Made by a program: the position numbers and the translations under genes. From assembly GCF_018139145.2 (NCBI RefSeq), contig NC_059473.1, positions 5,076,503 to 5,140,502 of the forward strand: DNA of 64,000 nucleotides. The letters run 5' to 3'. Below the pieces are notes generated by a model. That model ran no database searches. It worked only from the letters and a program-made list of their open reading frames with translations, and was not told where the DNA came from. Source of the DNA: Gymnogyps californianus (taxonomy: Eukaryota > Chordata > Aves > Accipitriformes > Cathartidae). Positions 58,840 to 64,000 of this stretch are shown piece by piece. Numbering within the stretch: the first letter of the stretch is position 1; each line of letters starts with the position of its first letter.

Positions 58840-59130
58840 CTTAGAGATTGTGATCAAGCCATCCCTTAGCCTCTCTTCTGTAAGCTCATTAGATCACGCT
58901 GCCTGATACAAATCTCTGCTGGTTTCCTGGCTCTTCAAGGCTCCTACAGCCTTGCAATGTTCTTTGGGAAGGTCTCTCTATATCCGTGACTTGTTTTCTT
59001 AACTATTTACTCTCTTCTTCAGTTTCCAAGTCACTTGTAAGGTTTACTTGCAATGATTTAGGTTTTCTTTCAGGTCATTGTGAAAAATAGCATAACCTCA
59101 GTAACACAGCCCTTTGGTACCTGCTAGGGA
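58840..59130 (-). mobile_element. CR1-type LINE fragment, antisense, internally deleted
   Basis: Read on the minus strand, 59127 down to about 59030 encodes a decayed palm-domain start. IFHNDLKENL (around 59066-59095) matches the 'FINDLEEN' part that follows GVPQGSVLGP in CR1 reverse transcriptase. Further left (58848-58900) come LMSLQKR and, one frame over, RLRDGLITISK, matching the C-terminal '(F)SL.KRRLRGDLI.VYK' block. In full elements these blocks are about 200 residues apart; here only about 200 bases separate them, so roughly two thirds of that interval is gone. Stops and shifts make it dead. It is in opposite orientation to the LINE at 43.2 kb. Confidence 0.65.
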
Positions 59131-59767
59131 TGAGATCTAAGAATGGACTTACATCCAGTGTAGGAGAAAGTATCCCTGGCCAAGGAAAACCCAGGGAAAG
59201 AAGAAACTGTGTCCTAAAATATCAGTCGTCCGCAGCAGCACAAGGTCCTTGGATTCAAAATGTTGAACATTATGTTGTGAGAACATCTCCGAATGCCCAA
59301 TGGAGATGTATTTCTCTAGCTCTGTCTACTGCATGCACAGCTTATTGGGTAATGGAGAGAGCAGTGTGGCGGTTAAGAGGAATCTTCTCTTGTTCAGAGT
59401 TTTCTGCTCTTAAAAGTTTGCAGACCTTTGAACCACAAAATGTTGTAGGTTATTGACGAGATTATTGATGTGTGAGGTTACTGCTTGCAGGGTGCCCCAG
59501 GCAGGACACTTATGTCGTCATGGGTCTGTATACTCCTGATGACTACTTCAGTTTCTTTCCTAATCCCATGCATTTTCAGTTGTATAGTGACCTGATTTCA
59601 ACTAGGAGCTTCCACGAAATATCACGTGGCAATCACAGACATTGTAAACTCAAGCCAAAGAGTCATTTTCAAATGCTTGGCAAACGCTAGACCACAGAAA
59701 CTCAATGTGTCGTAAGATTCCACTTGGTCCCATCATCATGGGTGGGAAAAAGGAGGAGGATTATCCG

Positions 59768-59935
59768 TAGACCTCAAAGTGTTTTACAAAGGGAGGCAAA
59801 TGCTGCTATTCCCATTTATTGGATAGGGCAACGGCAAGTCGAGACTTGCACAAAGTCACCCAATTAATCAGCCAGAAAACTGCCACTGAAACCCGTATTC
59901 TGGTCTAAACAGGTTCTCAGACTGCCCTCATCACT
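59768..59935 (-). mobile_element. MIR-like CORE-SINE, antisense
   Basis: GACCTCAAAGTGTTTTACAA, GCTGCTATTCCCATTTATTG, GCAACGGCAAGTCGAGACTT, GCACAAAGTCACCCAATTAA, CCAGAAAACTGCCACTGAAA and CCCGTATTCTGGTCTAAAC follow antisense MIR in order: 'TCAAAGCGCTTTACAAA...TATTATCCCCATTTTA...GAGGCACAGAGAGGTTAAGTGACTTGCCCAAGGTCACACAGC...CAGTGGCAGAGC..GGAATAGAACCCAGG'. It is decayed and non-coding, one of the clearest SINEs in the window. Confidence 0.65.
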
Positions 59936-59974
59936 GTAATATCTGAGTACCCTCCAGTACTACATTAGGAGAAT

Positions 59975-60130
59975 TCGGGCATGTCTACACTGGCCGATGC
60001 AAACAGCTGCCTGTCAATCCAGCCCCCTTCTCAGCCAGCTGGACAAAAGTCATCTTCAGACGGAAGCTGTGTAGCCACGTTAACACCATCCTGAGCCCAG
60101 ATGTATGAACCCCACCATAAGTCGGGGTGA
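59975..60130. repeat. Possible old hAT-type MITE fragment
   Basis: The phrase GGGCATGTCTACACTGGCC at about 59979 matches the end 'GACATGTCTACACTGC' that I recall from small hAT-like elements of bird, turtle and crocodilian genomes. Downstream text (GAAGCTGTGTAGCCACGTTA, CCTGAGCCCAGATGTATGAA) is compatible with a decayed interior. The right end is not clear. Confidence 0.35.
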
Positions 60131-63100
60131 AAGCTCAACCCACCACCACTCTAACTCAGCTCTGTGGCTTCCAGGGTGTAGCTTGCTCATGGAGCGTGGA
60201 CAAAGCAGATGCGAGACTGTCTCTGAGAGCAGATAGACCTTTCTTTATTCTAAATCCAGGTTCATCATCTGCAGCGCCCCTCGGAGTATTTCCTCATGCT
60301 TCATTTCTCACTGAGCCATGGAGACAGGACACAAACGTGTTGGTTATCTGGTTACAGCCTTATGGCTCCTTTGAGGAAAGATCTGGAAGATGGCAATTTG
60401 AACAGGGATATTTGGATACACTGCTATAAAGAAAGGAAATCTTCAAAATATGTTTAGTAAGTCAGGAAAAAGGAAAGAGAAGGAAGGCATCTCTTTAAAC
60501 TCAAGATCTACTTATCATGAGCAAGAGTACTAAAAAATTGGTAACTTAATGACCTGAAGGAAGAGTAGCTGTTATTACAGGGCATTGTACTAGCAAAACT
60601 CCTATACATCACAACAATAATTCTCTCCAGACTTCTCTCCCCTTCCAAGGCATGAGGAAACATCAGTGCATTTAGCCTCAACTCCCTGGCAGGCGGCATC
60701 ACTTCCTCATGAGAGGCAGGCAGCTGACACAGCGATGGGAAGACTGTCCTTTGTAGCAGCTACAAAAGCCCCGTATAACCCAGTAAGTCTGACGTAGAGC
60801 TGAAGAAACGAGTCCCGCTCCAAGGAAGCTAAAAATCCCAAGGTGCCCTGAGAGCTTGTCCTGGACTACTCATGCTCCCAGGTTTAGAAATCCTTTGAGG
60901 GTTGCTAAGTTCATACGAACCACTCCTAGCTCTGGAAGTCCCCGCGCCTTGAATGGTTAGAGGCTGGGAAAGCACAGTGTGGATGCGTCCAGCTCTGCTC
61001 ACCCTGATTTTGCTTTCCTCCTCGGGCGCCTACTTCTGCCATCTGCCAGCAATGGGCCATCGGGCAAAGGTGGGCTTTGATCCGGAGCAGCACAGCTGCT
61101 CTGATGCTCTTACCTGTTTCTGGATCCGAATCCCTGCTGGCAGGGATCCAGCGGCTTCACCAGATCATCACCCTTCGCCTGGGGAAAACAGGGCAGCGCG
61201 TAGGCGGCAGTATTTCTTTGCAGCTTTGCATTTCTTGGACTTTTGCGCAAAGCCCTGAACGGCGAACGTATGCTTCATGCATATGCAGAAAGGGCACAGA
61301 CGCAGCTTGAAAAAAACGGACCTGGTTAACTTGGCTACGATCATCCAGGAAGTTTGTGGCAGAGCTGCAAATAAAATCCAGACATTTTGCCTTTTGGGCC
61401 TGTGTCTTCACAACAACACTGTTCTTCCTCTGGGCATCTGGGCTTGTTGTCTTATCGGGATGCGCTGCTCAGCATGTCTCCTTAAAGGGAAAGAGCTCTG
61501 GGAAAGCCACGCTTTAATTCTTTAGAGAAAATGACACCACCTACATAGGAAAACCCCGTAGCTTTTTGCAATTATTGCCATGCATGTATATCTTTCCCTC
61601 CCTTTGTGATCTTTACCACTTCCTCACCATATGTAAAAGGCCTGATCCTGATGAAAATAGTCATGGTTCCAGAAATGCCACTCAGACAATGTTGATTTAC
61701 CTCCACAAAGGATGTGGCCCAATGCTTTTGGCCAGATTTTTCTGCAAGCAGCCAGTCACATCTCTCTCTTCTCCACCCAGAAAACTGGGGGAAGTCGTGT
61801 GACAATAACCTTGCTCGACTTCACCTGGCCCACCCAGGGAATAGCTATTTCTGGACGGACACGGAAAACCCAAGCCTTGTCCCTTTAATCTAACATCTCA
61901 TGCATGTTGCTAAGCCTAATGTTTAATTTGAAAAAAACCAACCTGAAAATAGCATTAAAGGAAGCAGAGGATTTGAACAGCACTATATTTTTAAGATAGT
62001 CTTTCTGGAAAACACTGTATTTAAAAACTGACCCTTTTACCATGAGGTTTCTGAAACTATAGAGCCATCCCAAGCTTCCTGTGAGATAAGGCTTGTAATT
62101 TGGAACTGAGTAATGGAGTATAAACACAATTGGCTTTGTATTAAGAGGCAATGTGTAATCATCTGGCAGTGTCATATTGCCCCCACTCCAGAGTGGTTTG
62201 GGGCTATTTGTGCTGGAAATTAAAGTTAAGAGCAACACGATGATGAAGGTAGCTCATCCTCCAAGCCTGACGGAAGGATGGTGTCTCAGGGTGCAAATCT
62301 CCCTGGGGCTTTGGAGAAAAAAACCCTACTTTTGAGCATTTATGGTCCCCTGTCTCGCACATTTGCAGGACTGTTGATTTAAGATGTAAGCCTGCAACTT
62401 GAAGTGTTTGGAAGGGCAGCTGTTGAGCTGTGGTGGGCAGAGGCGGACGTTGCAACCTCCTCTTAACTGAAGTGACACAAACTCAAGACTATTTTAACAG
62501 GAAGATCTCATTCCTTCATATTCGCTTGACATATTTCTATTAAAGGGATAGCAAAAACAGAGAGAGAAACACAGGAGTTTCCGTGGTGGTTTTATGCCGA
62601 GCATAAATATCTGTGTAGGAGCCTTTCAGACCTCTTTGCACTCCCAGAGCAAGGACCAGATCTGGCCTGGGTTTTTTAATTTTCTTCCAATTTGTTGGCG
62701 TGAAATCTGACAGCCAGGCAGATGTGTCTGCCTTGATCTTTGGTGTGGATCTCCTGTTGCACACTCTGTTTTTCCAAGCCTCAATAGGGGAAAGTGAAAT
62801 TGCTGTCCAGAAACATTAATCACAGCATCTCAGATCTGTAAATTCTCAAGAGTTTTCCTCCTGGAGCACTGGAAGGCTTTGACCCATTTTCAAAAGTGGG
62901 TATAAAGCATATATACATAAGGAAAGCACACATACTTGTAGCATCTGCAAAAACATATGGTAGTTTCTCATCCCACTAACCAGTTTCCTGGATTGAATAC
63001 ATATAAGTGCAGGCTTTGTGAGAACTAGCAGTTTTTGAATGCTGGGTTTCTGACTCTCATCCCTTAACCGCAGTCCTTCCTTGACTTTGTGAGAGATACC

Positions 63101-63689
63101 ATTTCCCTCTTAATTTGGCAAGTTATTGCACAGAGTCTTTCTACATACTTATTCTTGTATTGCCTTTTTTGCAGGTGAAGCTACTCTCAGGCTCCCCTGA
63201 CAATCTCTTTCCCCTTCTTTCCATTGCATACAGAGGTGTTGTGTTATCTCTGCTTAATCCCGAACGGCAAAAAGCAACCATTTCCAGGATCAGTAATTAC
63301 ACTTCAGATGTCTTGGGAGTTTGCTGGGCTGCTAATCTACAGAGCTCGTTGCAAATTTTTCCATCTAAATCTTTTGTTTAATGAAAGACTGTTTTGCCAA
63401 AGGACCCGTTTTCCTTAAATATACTTTTTTTGAAGCAGAACATCTAAAACTTCTGGCTGTTGTTTCTGACAACGATATCATTTTTCCTGTCTTATCAACA
63501 TTTTCTGTGCAAACATACCCACCTATCAGCATGTTTTCCGTTTTAGCAACCAAACTTGAGTCCAACATGCCTTCTGCTACCGCCGCCAAAGCAATAAACC
63601 CTGAAGAATGGACTTAAGCAAACGCATGTAGATATGGAGAGTCCCTCCTGCATCTTTCTGTGCCTGTGCCTATGCCACTCCTGTTGTAC
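60131..63689. other. Non-coding stretch, no gene seen
   Basis: Unique sequence. An AT-rich motif patch at 61880-62200 may be regulatory but is weak. A short scrap GACCCATTTTCAAAAGTGGG at 62871-62890 may belong to the repeat family seen at 22.4 kb. ORFs at 60127-60429, 60953-61258 and 61885-62238 have no recognisable domain. A region open on both strands at 63365-63617 is discussed in the findings. Confidence 0.5.
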
Positions 63690-64000
63690 ATTAGTTTAAA
63701 CTCTTGGAAACTCCCAGAGATGGAGATCCCAAAGCCTCTCTGCGCCATCAGTTCCAGCATCTCCCTCTCTTTCTGGATAGAGCTTTCCTAAACTCTGACC
63801 TCCTCTGTTTTGCTGCAGATAAAGCCAACTAGATCTTTTCCTTCCCCATGCAAGCAGACCCAGTGATCACTGTACCCTTTTACCATACCCCTTTCTGCTA
63901 CTGTCTTCACATGTGAAGTCTCTCGTAGTTGTCCTTAGTCTTTTCTAGACTAAACAAATTCAATTGGAAAAAAAAATTCCTTACAGGTCATGTTTTCTGA
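63690..64000 (-). mobile_element. CR1-type LINE 3' region, antisense, cut by window end
   Basis: On the minus strand the bases near 63934-63960 encode NLFSLEKTK, the C-terminal CR1 reverse-transcriptase block '(G)LFSLEK.K'. Going left on the plus strand, CATATGCCT-free text such as TGTTTTGCTGCAGATAAAGC, CTTTCCTAAACTCTGACCTC, GGATAGAGCTTTCC and AACTCCCAGAGATGGAGATC follows the recalled antisense CR1 3' region: 'TCCAGTGATGGAGATTCCACC...GGAAGTTTTTCCTAATGTCCAACCTAAA...TTTGCTGCAGATTAAGCCC'. The 5' side of the element continues past base 64000. Decayed and non-coding here. Confidence 0.65.

Noticed and set aside
1..64000. tRNA, rRNA, snRNA, well-known microRNA and CRISPR-type direct repeats
   Set aside because: Reading for B-box-like GGTTCGAATCC, common microRNA seeds with hairpins, and spaced identical repeats gave no convincing hit. 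A covariance-model search would be decisive.

Overview
This window looks like vertebrate, most likely avian, non-coding nuclear DNA. The signs are: no dense bacterial-style gene array; CpG-poor sequence with A/T homopolymers and short (TG)n and polypyrimidine tracts; and decayed repeats of types I associate with sauropsid (bird, turtle, crocodilian) genomes. These repeats are CR1/L3-clade LINE pieces, MIR-like CORE-SINEs with an L2-like tail, and short hAT/MITE-like palindromic repeats carrying phrases such as CATTGACTTCAATG. Recognisable repeats cover only a small part of the window, and no young CR1 with an intact 3' end was seen. That low density fits a bird better than a crocodilian or turtle. 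The species cannot be named from the sequence.

I find no protein-coding gene, tRNA, rRNA, known small RNA, CRISPR array or prokaryotic system that I can support. The open reading frames, including four of about 176-265 codons, lie in GC-rich or purine/pyrimidine-biased stretches and resemble no protein I recognise. The best of a weak set is an ORF at 47078-47389 with plausible codon use. The window reads as an intergenic gene desert or the inside of a very large intron.

Layout. 1-17 kb: mostly unique sequence with a perfect 62-bp tandem duplication at 6.05 kb, one old palindromic repeat near 8.75 kb, and a small CpG-rich patch at 14.6 kb beside a candidate conserved element. 17-26 kb: old repeats at 17.3 and 22.4 kb, a Z-DNA-prone (TG)n pair at 18.0 kb, a strong candidate regulatory block at 23.87-24.35 kb containing a perfect inverted CCAAT palindrome, and MIR-like pieces at 25.3 and 26.3 kb. 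30-36 kb: two L2-tail fragments, candidate regulatory blocks at 31.7 and 34.9 kb, and a Z-DNA-prone hairpin at 33.8 kb. 38-44.5 kb: palindromic repeats and the clearest element of the window, a CR1/L3-type LINE 3' end at 43.23-44.44 kb whose reverse-transcriptase motifs can still be read. 44.9-45.3 kb: another strong candidate regulatory block. 46.6-53.2 kb: a cluster of old palindromic repeats and two MIR-like SINEs, one with an internal 108-bp duplication. 57.5-60.1 kb: an AT-rich candidate regulatory block, an antisense CR1 fragment with a large internal deletion, and an antisense MIR. 63.69 kb to the end: a further antisense CR1 fragment running off the window.

The AT-rich blocks full of TAAT-type and other transcription-factor core motifs suggest that any function here is long-range regulation of a neighbouring gene outside the window. 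That is inference: it rests on composition and motif density, not on an alignment. Repeat identities rest on recalled consensus phrases and on conserved reverse-transcriptase residues, not on a database search.
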